Positions 51,743 through 59,752 of a stretch of 64,000 nucleotides of DNA are shown piece after piece. Source of the DNA: Actinomycetota bacterium (lineage in GTDB: Bacteria; Actinomycetota; CADDZG01; JAHWKV01; JAOPZY01); the NCBI GenBank assembly GCA_035765775.1, contig DASTWV010000032.1, positions 39,224-103,223 of the forward strand, written 5' to 3'. The translations under genes and the position numbers were made by a program. Every line of letters begins with the position of its first letter. Position 1 is the stretch's first letter. Below the pieces are notes generated by a model. That model worked only from the letters and a program-made list of their open reading frames with translations, was not told the origin of the DNA and searched no databases.

Positions 51743-52648
51743 GTGGCGACCACGAAGCGGCGCACGGCGGAGGGCCCGCCCCCCGGCGAGCGGAGGAGCC
51801 GCGCCAGCACAGGCGGCCCCGAGAAGGAACCCGAGGAGCCCGAGGAGCGCGAGAAGGAGGGGGAGGAGGAGCCCCAGCTCAACAGCGCCTTTGAGCGCAC
51901 CATCACCGAGGGCACCCACCGCCTCACCCGCACCTGGCCCGGCCTCCTGGCCACCGGGGCGGTGGGCGGCATCGACGTCAGCGCCGGCCTGTTGGGGCTC
52001 CTGCTCGTCGAGCAGGCAACCGGCAACGCCCTCCTGGCCGCCCTGGCCTTCGGCATCGGCTTCGTGGCGCTCACCCTGGCGGGCAGCGAGCTGTTCACCG
52101 AGAACTTCCTGGTGCCCATCGTGGCGGTGGCCGCCGGGCGGTCCAACCTGCGGTCCCTGGCCCGGCTGTGGTTCGGCACTGCCGCCACCAACCTGCTGGC
52201 CGGCTGGGTGATGGCCTGGATCATCGTGACCGCCGAGCCGAAGCTCAAGCCCACCGCCATCAAGGTGGCCGAGGTCTACCCGAAGCTGGGCATCGGCCTG
52301 CACTCGTTCGCCCTGGCCGTCCTGGGCGGGGTCGTCATCACCCTGATGACGTGGATGGAACGCTCCACGGTCTCGGTGCCGGGCAAGATCGTCGCCGCCA
52401 TGAGCGCCGCCTTCCTCCTCGCCGCCGGTGCCCTGGACCACGCCATCATCGTGTCGCTGGAGATGTTCGCCGCCCTGCACGCCGGCGCCCCCTTCGGCTA
52501 CCTGGTGTGGTTCAAGGTGATGCTCTGGGCGGCGTTCTGCAACATGCTGGGCGGCGTAGGCCTGGTGACCGTCCTGCGCCTGGTGCAGGTGGGCCGGCGC
52601 AAGATCCAGGAGGAGGAGGACAAAGCCGCCGCCGGCGAGCCCGTCTAG
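51743..52648 (+). CDS. Formate/nitrite transporter-family channel
   Basis: The 301-residue protein has a charged N-terminal tail of about 60 residues (Glu/Lys/Arg-rich) and six membrane helices with the FNT pattern: LAGSELFTENFLVPIVAVAA in the second helix-break, FGTAATNLLAGWVMAWII and LWAAFCNMLGGVGLVTVLR. Members move formate, nitrite or hydrosulfide. Position next to the respiratory operon gives no substrate. The GTG start follows GGGGAGCACGCG. The last 21 bases, including the stop, belong to a 30-bp sequence repeated at 52949. Confidence 0.88.
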   Translation: MATTKRRTAEGPPPGERRSRASTGGPEKEPEEPEEREKEGEEEPQLNSAFERTITEGTHRLTRTWPGLLATGAVGGIDVSAGLLGLLLVEQATGNALLAALAFGIGFVALTLAGSELFTENFLVPIVAVAAGRSNLRSLARLWFGTAATNLLAGWVMAWIIVTAEPKLKPTAIKVAEVYPKLGIGLHSFALAVLGGVVITLMTWMERSTVSVPGKIVAAMSAAFLLAAGALDHAIIVSLEMFAALHAGAPFGYLVWFKVMLWAAFCNMLGGVGLVTVLRLVQVGRRKIQEEEDKAAAGEPV

Positions 52649-52657
52649 GCGACGCCC
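52628..52657. repeat. 30-bp direct repeat, copy 1 (covers the FNT gene stop)
   Basis: The unit starts GCCGCCGGCGAGCCC and ends GGCGACGCCC. It is identical to copy 2 at 52949-52978 and contains the TAG stop of the channel gene. Confidence 0.9.
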
Positions 52658-52897
52658 GGGCCGTGGAGTTCTGGGATGCTCCTATAGAGAGTCAAGCCGC
52701 GGCGGCGACCGGGTGGACGGACTTGGGGAGCAGCGCTGCGTTGGCCTGGCGGTCCCCACCCCGGTTCAGGCGGCGGCGGAACACCTTGCCGCTGGAGGCC
52801 TCGAGGGGGCCGCGCCGCACAGCTTTGGCGAAGCTGGCCTCCGGGCCCGGAATTTTTCGGGTCAGATGCCAACCGGGCCGCCGCCCCCATCATTCGG

Positions 52898-52932
52898 GGG
52901 ACTTTTGTCCCACTGGCCGGGACGAATGCCCC
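52898..52932. promoter_or_regulatory. Two DosR/DevR-like boxes
   Basis: GGGACTTTTGTCCC (52898-52911) differs by one base from the DosR core GGGACTWWAGTCCC. A weaker GGGACGAATGCCCC (52919-52932) follows 21 bases later, two helical turns, the usual spacing for paired sites. No start codon lies at a sensible distance on either strand. Confidence 0.5.
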
Positions 52933-52948
52933 CGACTTCAGCCGAGGG

Positions 52949-52978
52949 GCCGCCGGCGAGCCCGTCTAGGCGACGCCC
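52949..52978. repeat. 30-bp direct repeat, copy 2
   Basis: Identical to 52628-52657. It ends five bases before the stop of the L,D-transpeptidase gene on the other strand. The distance between copies is 321 bases. Confidence 0.9.
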
Positions 52979-52982
52979 AGGC

Positions 52983-53885
52983 TTAGGCGACGATCCGCAC
53001 CGGCGTCCCCAGGATGAAGTGGGTCAGGATCTGGTTCATCTCGGCGGTGGCCACCCGCACGCAGCCGTTGGAGACCTGCTCGCCCATCACGCTGGCGTCG
53101 GTCCAGCCGTGCAGGCCCACCCGGGCGCCGATGAAGCCGGGCACCGGCTGCACGGTGAAACCGGACAGGGCGAAGATGCCCGGGGTGTAGGGGGCCGAGC
53201 TCACCGCCTGGCTGCCCCAGATGTAGAACAGCCCCAGCGGCGTGGGCGTCGAGGGGCGCCCCACCGCCACCCGGAAGCTCTGCACCAGCTGGCCCTTCGA
53301 GTAGTGGTAGAGGGCGAAGCGCGACACCGACACCAGCAGGTAGTCGTCGGTGGAGGCGGTTTGCACCGCGGTGGCCGGCACCCAGCCCGTGGACCCGTTC
53401 GGCTTCACGGGAAGCACCACCTGGAACCAGCCCGGCTGCTGCTGAGTGACCAGGAAGGCGGCGGGCTGCTGGATGGTGTTCTGCCCCGGCAGCTGCATCG
53501 AGGGCCTGGCGGTGTCGGGGGCGCTGTAGACCTGTAGGGGCGCCGGGCCGTTGACGTACACGATGGTGGAACTGGAGAGCACGTCGCTGGCCGGCGGCGG
53601 CGGGACGGGCGCCGGGGGTGCGGCGGGACCGCCGGGCACGACCGGGGCGGCCGTCGAGGTCGCCGGGGCGGGTGATGCCGCTGGTGGGGCTGACGGCGAG
53701 GGGCCAGGGCTGGGCGACGGTGAGGGGCTTGCGCCCGCGGCGGTGACGTGGTGGATCGCGGGCTTGTGACCGGTCACCCCTTCGGTCTGCCAGCCGACCA
53801 GGCCCCCGAGGACGATGACGATACCCAGCGCCGCCAGCTTCGTGAACCAGGGCCACCGCTGGAGCAGGGAAGCTGCCTTGCGCAT
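52983..53885 (-). CDS. L,D-transpeptidase (YkuD) with SH3-like domain
   Basis: The 300-residue protein has an N-terminal membrane anchor (about 15-33), a Pro/Ser/Ala-rich spacer (50-105), an SH3-like domain (about 106-172) and a YkuD catalytic domain with H259 and the nucleophile C275 in HGW...SNGCVRV. It makes 3-3 cross-links in peptidoglycan or attaches proteins to it. It faces outward as an anchored enzyme. It is not in an evident operon. Confidence 0.92.
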   Translation of the reverse strand: MRKAASLLQRWPWFTKLAALGIVIVLGGLVGWQTEGVTGHKPAIHHVTAAGASPSPSPSPGPSPSAPPAASPAPATSTAAPVVPGGPAAPPAPVPPPPASDVLSSSTIVYVNGPAPLQVYSAPDTARPSMQLPGQNTIQQPAAFLVTQQQPGWFQVVLPVKPNGSTGWVPATAVQTASTDDYLLVSVSRFALYHYSKGQLVQSFRVAVGRPSTPTPLGLFYIWGSQAVSSAPYTPGIFALSGFTVQPVPGFIGARVGLHGWTDASVMGEQVSNGCVRVATAEMNQILTHFILGTPVRIVA

Positions 53886-53919
53886 CGCACCGGTACGTTA
53901 CCGCATCCTGCAAGCAGTG

Positions 53920-54573
53920 TTACCCGAATCCGCCGAACCCCCGCGTCAGCCCCGGCGCCGACTCGCGCGCGCGCTCGGCCCCGATCCCCCGCAGCAGCTC
54001 GCTCACGGTGCGCCCGGGTAGCTCCGGGCTGAGCGGCTCCCCGCTGATCAGCATCCGGAAAAACAACGGGCCGACCAACAGGTCGGCCACGAATTCGGGG
54101 TCCAGGTCGGCACGGAGCTCGCCCGAGGCGACGCCCTGGCGCAGGAGGGCGCACATGGCCGCCCGGTTCGGCTTCACGAGGCGCTCCCGGACGGTCTCCG
54201 CCAACTCGGCGTTGTGGGGCATCTCCACCGCCAGCCCGCTCACGATCTTCGCCACCTGCGAGCAGGACAGGGCACTCAGCATGCGCTCCAACCCGCACAC
54301 CACGGGCTCGAAGCCGTCGCACGCGGCCTCCACCGGGCAGTCCTTCCCGGCGCAGCACACCGCCTCCACCACCATGTCCGCCTTGGAGGGCCACCGCCGG
54401 TAGATGGTGGTCTTCGCCACTCCGGCCCGGGCGGCCACCCCTTCGATGGTGACCTCCCGGTACCCGCGTTCGATCAGCAGCTCGACGATGGCGTCCATGA
54501 TCGCCCGGTCGGCCACCGCGCTGCGGGGCCGACCGGGAGACCGTGCACTCTGTTCCGTAGCGAGAGTTTCCAC
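53920..54573 (-). CDS. TetR-family repressor
   Basis: The 217-residue protein has the TetR DNA-binding domain (DAIVELLIERGYREVTIEGV, AARAGVAKTTIYRRWPSKAD) at about 25-70 and a ligand-binding helical domain with several cysteines (CCAGKDC). It follows the MFS pump gene by 13 bases and probably represses that operon until a pump substrate binds. The start is a GTG at 54573; a palindrome covers the junction. Confidence 0.88.
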   Translation of the reverse strand: METLATEQSARSPGRPRSAVADRAIMDAIVELLIERGYREVTIEGVAARAGVAKTTIYRRWPSKADMVVEAVCCAGKDCPVEAACDGFEPVVCGLERMLSALSCSQVAKIVSGLAVEMPHNAELAETVRERLVKPNRAAMCALLRQGVASGELRADLDPEFVADLLVGPLFFRMLISGEPLSPELPGRTVSELLRGIGAERARESAPGLTRGFGGFG

Positions 54574-54575
54574 TG

Positions 54576-54590
54576 GTAATACCCTATTAC
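54576..54590. promoter_or_regulatory. Palindrome at the MFS/TetR junction, possible operator
   Basis: GTAATA CCC TATTAC has perfect 6-bp arms. It overlaps the TAA stop of the pump gene and ends three bases before the tetR start. It could be an operator for an internal tetR promoter or an mRNA hairpin. Confidence 0.4.
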
Positions 54591-56239
54591 TCGGCCGCAC
54601 CGACCGGGCGGATGGCCGCCTCAGCCTCCTCGACCACCTCCACCGCCTCGGCACCGAGCAGCGCCTCCGCGGCCTCATCCTCAATCCCCTGGACCGGCTC
54701 GCCCGCCGAGGGCACCTCGTCCCGGGGCCGGTTCGGCAGGAACAGCGCCGAGACGACGCCACCGGCGACCGCCACCAGGGCGGCCACCTTGAGGGTGGAG
54801 TCCATGGCCGAGATGAACGTGGCGTTGGCGGTGAGGATCAGGGCGTGCCCGGCGGCGCCCCCGAGGGTGTTGCCCACCCCGATGGCGCCCCCCACCGAGC
54901 TCTTGGCGGCGGCGAGCGCCGCCGCCCCGCCCGGGTGCCCGGCGAACAGGCCGCCGACCGCCTTGACGATGGCGGGGCCGTACTTCGAGGTGAGCACGCT
55001 GCCCAGCACCGCCACGCCCAGAGCGCCGCCGATCTCCCGGGTGGTGTCGTTCATGGCCGAGCCCACGCCCGCCTGGCCGGGCGGCAGGGAGCCCATGATC
55101 GACTCGGTGGCCGGCACCATGGACATCGCCAGACCGGCGGCGACGATGATCAGGCCGGTCAGCACGTGGGCGTAGCCCGAGCCCGTGGTCGTCGACCCCA
55201 GGTACCACAGGCCGATGCCGCCCACCAGCATGCCGAGCGCCACCAACGCCTTGCTGCCCAGCTTCTTGACGAGCGTTCCGGTGATCGGTGCCACCATCAT
55301 CAGCACCGCCGCCATGGGCACCAGCCGGACCCCGGCCTCCAGGGGCGTGTACTTGAGCACGAACTGCAGGTACTGGGTCAGGAAGAAGATGGAGCCGAAG
55401 AGGGCGAAGAACACCAGCGTGATCGAGATGTTCGCCGCCGTGAAGCGGGGGTTGGCGAAGAACTTGAGGTTCAGCATCGGGTGGTCGATGCGGGTTTCCC
55501 AGATCACGAAGCCGATCAGGACCACCGCCGCGATGCCGAAGGCGGTCAGGATCGTGGCCGAGCCCCAGCCGTGGTTCGGTGCCTCGATGATGCCGTAGAC
55601 CAGGGCGTCGAGCCCGATGATCGACAGGACGACGCCCACCGGGTCGAGCCGCCGGGCCTCAGGGTCACGGCTGTTCGGCACGATCAGACGGCCGACGATG
55701 AGGGCGAAGGCACACACCGGCACGTTGATCAGGAAGACCGACCCCCACCAGAAGTGCGCCAGCAGCAGGCCGCCGACCACCGGGCCGATGGCCACCGCCA
55801 GCCCCGAGATGCCGGCCCAGATCCCGATGGCCTTGGCCCGCTCCTCGGCCGGAAAGACATTGGTGAGGATGGAAAGTGTGGCCGGCATGATCAGCGCCGC
55901 CCCGATCCCGGTGAAGCCCCGGGTGATGATCAGCACGTGACTGGAGCCGGCGAACGCCGAGAGCAGCGAGCCCACCAGGAAGACGACCAGGCCGGTAGCC
56001 AGCGCCGTCCCGCGGCCGAACCGGTCGCCCAGGGTGCCCATGGTCAGCAGCAGGCCGGCGAACAGCAGGCTGTAGGCGTCCACCATCCACTGCAGCTGGC
56101 TCTCGGTGGAGTGGAGCTTGCGCACCAGGGTGGGCAGCGCCACGTTGAGGATCGTGTTGTCCATCACGATGAGCAACAGGCTCAGGCAGAGGACCCCGAG
56201 GATCCACCACCTGCGTTCGTACCCCTCTGGATGCTCCAC
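54587..56239 (-). CDS. MFS drug efflux protein, 14-helix DHA2 (EmrB/QacA) family
   Basis: The 550-residue transporter shows 14 membrane helices, motif A variant GTLGDRFGRG, motif D1 LLIVMDNTILNVALPTL and motif C GPVVGGLLL, typical of proton-driven multidrug exporters. The C-terminus adds an acidic Glu/Ala-rich tail. The GTG at 56239 is preferred over one at 56248 because the latter lies inside the ribosome-binding site GGGAGG. It forms an operon with tetR. Confidence 0.92.
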   Translation of the reverse strand: MEHPEGYERRWWILGVLCLSLLLIVMDNTILNVALPTLVRKLHSTESQLQWMVDAYSLLFAGLLLTMGTLGDRFGRGTALATGLVVFLVGSLLSAFAGSSHVLIITRGFTGIGAALIMPATLSILTNVFPAEERAKAIGIWAGISGLAVAIGPVVGGLLLAHFWWGSVFLINVPVCAFALIVGRLIVPNSRDPEARRLDPVGVVLSIIGLDALVYGIIEAPNHGWGSATILTAFGIAAVVLIGFVIWETRIDHPMLNLKFFANPRFTAANISITLVFFALFGSIFFLTQYLQFVLKYTPLEAGVRLVPMAAVLMMVAPITGTLVKKLGSKALVALGMLVGGIGLWYLGSTTTGSGYAHVLTGLIIVAAGLAMSMVPATESIMGSLPPGQAGVGSAMNDTTREIGGALGVAVLGSVLTSKYGPAIVKAVGGLFAGHPGGAAALAAAKSSVGGAIGVGNTLGGAAGHALILTANATFISAMDSTLKVAALVAVAGGVVSALFLPNRPRDEVPSAGEPVQGIEDEAAEALLGAEAVEVVEEAEAAIRPVGAAE

Positions 56240-56522
56240 CCGCCCCACCTCCCGTCTCGGTGCTGCCTCAGACCAGTACGAGTGCTGAACGAACCATTAC
56301 GAAACCGATACGTAGCGTTACGCAGTGTGCCGGGCGCCCCGTCCCATGTCAAGACCTTCGGGCCGAAAAAAATTCATCGGTCCAGAAATTTTTTCTGCGG
56401 GCGGGCGGCCGGGCGGCGTCGTTGGTGAGCCTGGCCCTACCTCGGCTCGCGCGCAGGACCCCAGACGCGGCGCAGCACCTGGCGGCCGGCGGACCACCAG
56501 GTGCTGCGAGGGGATCAGCGGG
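56240..56522. other. Upstream region of the MFS/TetR operon
   Basis: A near-palindrome CGATACGTAGCG (56306-56317) and repeated TTACG words could be the TetR operator. An AT-rich imperfect inverted repeat with GAAAAAAATTC and GAAATTTTTTC (56365-56396) stands out in this GC-rich DNA and may end the transcript of the zinc-ribbon gene at 56523. No gene seen. Confidence 0.4.
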
Positions 56523-56690
56523 TCAGCGCTGGGTGCGGTAGGCGGGCGTGCCGTCTTCCGGGTTGCTGCTCGGCCGGTTGCCCGGCCCGTCCAACCCCCA
56601 CTGCAGGTCACACCCCACGCACTGTGCCCGGCGCTTCGGCCGGATCTCCACCACGATGTGAGTTGAGCCGCAGACGGGGCAACGGGGCAT
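56523..56690 (-). CDS. Small zinc-ribbon protein
   Basis: The 55-residue protein starts MPRCPVCGSTHIVVEIRPKR and has two CxxC knuckles (CPVC, CVGC) 19 residues apart, the size of a zinc ribbon, then a polar tail. A perfect AAGGAGGT lies six bases before the ATG, so it is surely translated. No function can be read; such ribbons often bind nucleic acid or polymerase. Confidence 0.75.
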   Translation of the reverse strand: MPRCPVCGSTHIVVEIRPKRRAQCVGCDLQWGLDGPGNRPSSNPEDGTPAYRTQR

Positions 56691-56768
56691 TCGGGACCTC
56701 CTTCGGCAGGACTTCCGAGCGGCAACACCACCCTAACGCTGAAAGGTTACCTACCCGTTGCCAACCTG

Positions 56769-58190
56769 TTACAACCGCGGGAAATCTCGCCTGTCCAACC
56801 GCTCGCGGAGCGTCACCACCGAGCCCACCACGATGATCGCCGGCGAGGCCACGCCCGCCGCCGCCACCGCCGCCGGGAGCTCCGCCAGGCAGGCGGTGAC
56901 CACCCTCTGGGAGGGCAGGGAACCGTTCTCCACCACCGCCGCCGGGGTATCGCCCGGGCGCCCGGCGGCCAGCAGGCGGGCGACGATCTCGGGCAGGTGG
57001 CGCAGGCCCATGAGCACCACCAGGGTGTCCACCGCGATCGCCAGACCGGCCCAGTCCACCCGGTCCGGGTCCCCGCCTGCACCCCCGCCAGCCTGGCCTC
57101 CTCCACCACCGCAGTGCCCGGTCACGATGGCCACCGAGGAGGCATGCCGGCGGTCGGTGACCGGGATGCCGGCGGCGGCCACCGCAGCGATCGCCGAGGT
57201 CGGGCCGGGGACCACCTCGACGTCGATCCCCGCCTCGATCAGGGCCTCCGCCTCCTCCGCCCCCCGCCCGAAGACGAAGGGGTCGCCGCCCTTGAGGCGC
57301 ACGACGGACTTGCCCTCCCGGGCGAGGGACACCAGCAGGGCGTTGATGTGCTCCTGCTCCACCCGGTGCCCGCCCGCCTGCTTGCCGACGTCGATGGCCT
57401 CCCGGCCCTCCCACAGGCTCGGGTGGACCAACCGGTCGTAGACGACGACGTCGGCCCGGTCGAGCAGCGCCCGGCCCCGGACCGAGATGAGCTCGGGATC
57501 GCCCGGCCCGGCGCCCACGATGGCCACCCGGCCGCGCCCGGGGGCCGTCCGTTCACCCTCCAGCGCCCGGCGCACCGCCTCCCGAGCCTCGTCCGTCCGG
57601 CCCTCCCGGACCAGGGCGAGCGGGTCGGCGTCCAGGGCCGCCTGCCACCGGGCTGCCCAGGTAGCGAAGTCCACCGACGCCCGGGCCCCCGCCGCCGAGG
57701 CCCGCGCCTCGGCGAGCAGCGAGACCAGCTCTCCCCACTCCTCCCCGAACTGCCGGCCGAGCTGCTCCCGCAGGCGCCGGGCGAGGGCCGGGGCCTTGCC
57801 ACCGGTGGCCACCGAGATCGTCAGGTCCCCCCGGCGCACGATGGAGGGCGCGGCGAAGTCGCAGTGGGCGATGTCATCGACGGCGTTGACCAGCACGCCG
57901 CGGGCCCGGCCCTCGGCGTGGACGGCGGCGTTCACGCCGGGGTCCGCACTGGCGGCGATGGCCAGCAGAGCACCCTCGAGGTCCCCGTCCTGGTATCCCC
58001 GCACCACCCGGGCCACCGACCCGGCATCGGCCAGCGCCGCAAGACCGGGGGTCACGCCGGCGGCCACCACGGTGACGGCCGCCCCGGCCTCGAGCAGCCC
58101 GGTCACCTTGTGCTCGGCCACCGTGTCGCCGCCGACCACCACACACCGCCGCCCCTCTACGTCGAGCGTGATCGGGTAGCTGAAACTCAC
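56769..58190 (-). CDS. cysG: Sirohaem synthase-like fusion (precorrin-2 dehydrogenase plus uroporphyrinogen-III methyltransferase)
   Basis: The 473-residue protein has an N-terminal NAD-dependent dehydrogenase/chelatase part (VVVGGDTVAEHK at about 18-28) and a C-terminal SAM-dependent methyltransferase from about 225 (VGAGPGDPELIS, YDRLVHPSL, LKGGDPFVFGRG, VPGPTSAIAAVAAAGIP). Together they turn uroporphyrinogen III into sirohaem, the cofactor of the sulfite reductase in this operon. A Gly-rich insertion (GGGGGQAGGGAGG) is unusual. The GTG at 58190 follows AAGGAG. It can also feed cobalamin synthesis through precorrin-2. Confidence 0.93.
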   Translation of the reverse strand: MSFSYPITLDVEGRRCVVVGGDTVAEHKVTGLLEAGAAVTVVAAGVTPGLAALADAGSVARVVRGYQDGDLEGALLAIAASADPGVNAAVHAEGRARGVLVNAVDDIAHCDFAAPSIVRRGDLTISVATGGKAPALARRLREQLGRQFGEEWGELVSLLAEARASAAGARASVDFATWAARWQAALDADPLALVREGRTDEAREAVRRALEGERTAPGRGRVAIVGAGPGDPELISVRGRALLDRADVVVYDRLVHPSLWEGREAIDVGKQAGGHRVEQEHINALLVSLAREGKSVVRLKGGDPFVFGRGAEEAEALIEAGIDVEVVPGPTSAIAAVAAAGIPVTDRRHASSVAIVTGHCGGGGGQAGGGAGGDPDRVDWAGLAIAVDTLVVLMGLRHLPEIVARLLAAGRPGDTPAAVVENGSLPSQRVVTACLAELPAAVAAAGVASPAIIVVGSVVTLRERLDRRDFPRL

Positions 58191-58293
58191 GTCCGCACTC
58201 CTTGAGAGGATCGCTCGGATCGTTCTGGGGAGGATGTGATCCCGGAATGGGGCAACATGCTCCCCAGTTCGGCGGCCCCCGGCGCACGAACCG

Positions 58294-58491
58294 TCATCCG
58301 CCGCCCTCCTCCGCACCCGCGCCGTGGCCCAGGAAGCGCACCCGGTACCGCCGGTTGCACGACCGGCAGTGGTACTCCCCCGGCGGTCCGTCCAGGGGCC
58401 CCGAAGGCACGAAATCCTCCTCGCCGCAGTAGGGGCAGTAGTAGGGCTGGACCCGGACCTCGTCCGGCGACGGGGAGGACTCCCCCGTCAC
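58294..58491 (-). CDS. Small zinc-ribbon protein of the sulfate-reduction operon
   Basis: The 65-residue protein starts with GTG overlapping the cysH stop (GTGA). It contains YYCPYCGEEDF and YHCRSCNRRYRVRF, a four-cysteine zinc ribbon, and a Gly-rich tail. Similar small proteins sit in sulfate-assimilation operons of actinobacteria, but I know no proven role. Translational coupling to cysH suggests a linked function, for example cluster assembly or electron supply. Confidence 0.7.
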   Translation of the reverse strand: MTGESSPSPDEVRVQPYYCPYCGEEDFVPSGPLDGPPGEYHCRSCNRRYRVRFLGHGAGAEEGGG

Positions 58492-59198
58492 TGGCCCCCT
58501 GCGGGCCCGGCCGGTCCCGGCGATACGGGATGGATCCCGCACTCGGTCTTGTCCAGGCCCGCCCAGCGGCCCGTCCGGCCCTCGCCCGCCCGGGTGCACG
58601 GCCAGCAGCCCACCGAGCCGTAGCCCTGGGCCAGCAGGGGGTTCACGATCAGGTCGTGATCGGCGATGTAGGTGGCCACCTGCTCGTCGCTCCAGGCGAC
58701 GATGGGATTCACCTTCACCAGGCCCCGCTTGGCGTCCCACTCCAGGGCATGGGCACCGGCCCGGGTGGCGGACTCCGCCCGGCGCAGCCCGGACACCCAG
58801 GCCCGCCGCCCGGCGAGGTGGCGGTCCATGGGGATCACCTTGCGGGCGGCACAGCATGCCTCCACGCCGTCCCGGGAGTAGATGGCGGGGTTCTCGACCG
58901 GCTGCACCGCAACGAGGTTGAGCTCGTAGCGCTTCTGCAGCCGATCGGCGGTTTCCAGGGTCTCCGGGAAGTGGAACCCGGTCTCCAGGAAGAAGACCTC
59001 GATCCGGGGCTCGATCCGCCAGGCGATGTCCACCACGACCGAGTCCTGCATCGAGCACGCCACGGCGATGTCCGGGTAGAAGCGCTCGATGGCCCACGTG
59101 AGGATGTACTCGGCGGAGGCATCGTCCAGGTCGGGCAGCACGGGCTGCTCGGCGAAGGCCGCACCTGCCGGCGACAGATCGTCAGTCGAGGTAGCCAC
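58488..59198 (-). CDS. cysH: APS reductase (assimilatory, 4Fe-4S)
   Basis: The 236-residue enzyme reduces adenylyl sulfate to sulfite and AMP with thioredoxin. It has the cluster cysteines C115-C116 (EACCAARK) and C198/C201 (GCWPCTR), which distinguish APS from PAPS reductases, and the catalytic cysteine in KTECGIH (C220). It overlaps cysC by 17 bases and the zinc-ribbon gene by four. Confidence 0.95.
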   Translation of the reverse strand: MATSTDDLSPAGAAFAEQPVLPDLDDASAEYILTWAIERFYPDIAVACSMQDSVVVDIAWRIEPRIEVFFLETGFHFPETLETADRLQKRYELNLVAVQPVENPAIYSRDGVEACCAARKVIPMDRHLAGRRAWVSGLRRAESATRAGAHALEWDAKRGLVKVNPIVAWSDEQVATYIADHDLIVNPLLAQGYGSVGCWPCTRAGEGRTGRWAGLDKTECGIHPVSPGPAGPAGGQ

Positions 59199-59742
59199 GG
59201 TTCAAGAGTACGTCGATCACGCGGGCGGCCGAGGCATCGACCGTCTCGCCCTGGGTCTGGATCTCGATCTCGGGCGCCAACGGCGGCTCGTAGGGGTCGT
59301 CGATGCCGGTGAAGCCGGTGAGGGCGCCCGAGCGGGCCTTGGCGTACAGCCCCTTGACGTCCCGGGCCTCGCACACCTCCTGGGGGGTGGAGATGTACAC
59401 CTCGAGAAAATGCTCGCCGACGTGCGCCCGGACCTCGTCGCGCACCGAGCGGTAGGGCGAGATGGCGGCCGTGATCACCTTCACCCCGTTGCGGGCCAGC
59501 AGCTCGGCCACGAAGCCGATCCGCCGGATGTTGATGTCCCGGTCCTCCTTGGAGAACCCCAGGCCCTTAGACAGGTTCTCCCGCACGAGGTCGCCGTCCA
59601 GGAGCTCCACCCGCTCACCCCGGGCCTTCAGGGCCACCGCCACCGCCTCGGCGACCGTGCTCTTGCCCGCCGAGGGGAGCCCGGTCAACCAGATCACCAC
59701 CCCGCGGTCCGCCCGCACCGCCACCGCCTCGTGCGTACTCAA
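59182..59742 (-). CDS. cysC: APS kinase
   Basis: The 186-residue enzyme phosphorylates adenylyl sulfate to PAPS. Motifs: P-loop GLPSAGKST (21-29), DGDLVRENLSKGLGFSKEDR and the ISPYRSVRDEVRA lid segment. In an operon with an APS reductase its product is not needed for sulfide formation and may serve sulfation reactions. It starts ten bases after the sulfite reductase stop. Confidence 0.95.
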   Translation of the reverse strand: MSTHEAVAVRADRGVVIWLTGLPSAGKSTVAEAVAVALKARGERVELLDGDLVRENLSKGLGFSKEDRDINIRRIGFVAELLARNGVKVITAAISPYRSVRDEVRAHVGEHFLEVYISTPQEVCEARDVKGLYAKARSGALTGFTGIDDPYEPPLAPEIEIQTQGETVDASAARVIDVLLNRGYLD

Positions 59743-59752
59743 CGCAGCCTCG

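Larger units (their letters stand above)
52649..52982. other. Noncoding segment between two 30-bp repeats
   Basis: No gene is supported on either strand. The minus strand from about 52840 encodes a short stretch PLEASSGKVFRRRL that looks like the last lysine motif of an acyl-CoA ligase, followed by a stop near 52690; it may be a fragment or chance. Two DosR-like boxes lie at 52898-52932. The segment could be the trace of an insertion or deletion. Confidence 0.5.

Noticed and set aside
50114..52480. Minus-strand open frame opposite qcrB and the FNT channel
   Set aside because: It is antisense to two clear membrane-protein genes and shows only polar low-complexity sequence.
52690..52840. Acyl-CoA ligase fragment (PLEASSGKVFRRRL) as a pseudogene
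   Set aside because: Only about 14 residues look like the family; upstream residues do not, so chance cannot be excluded. Kept as a remark only.
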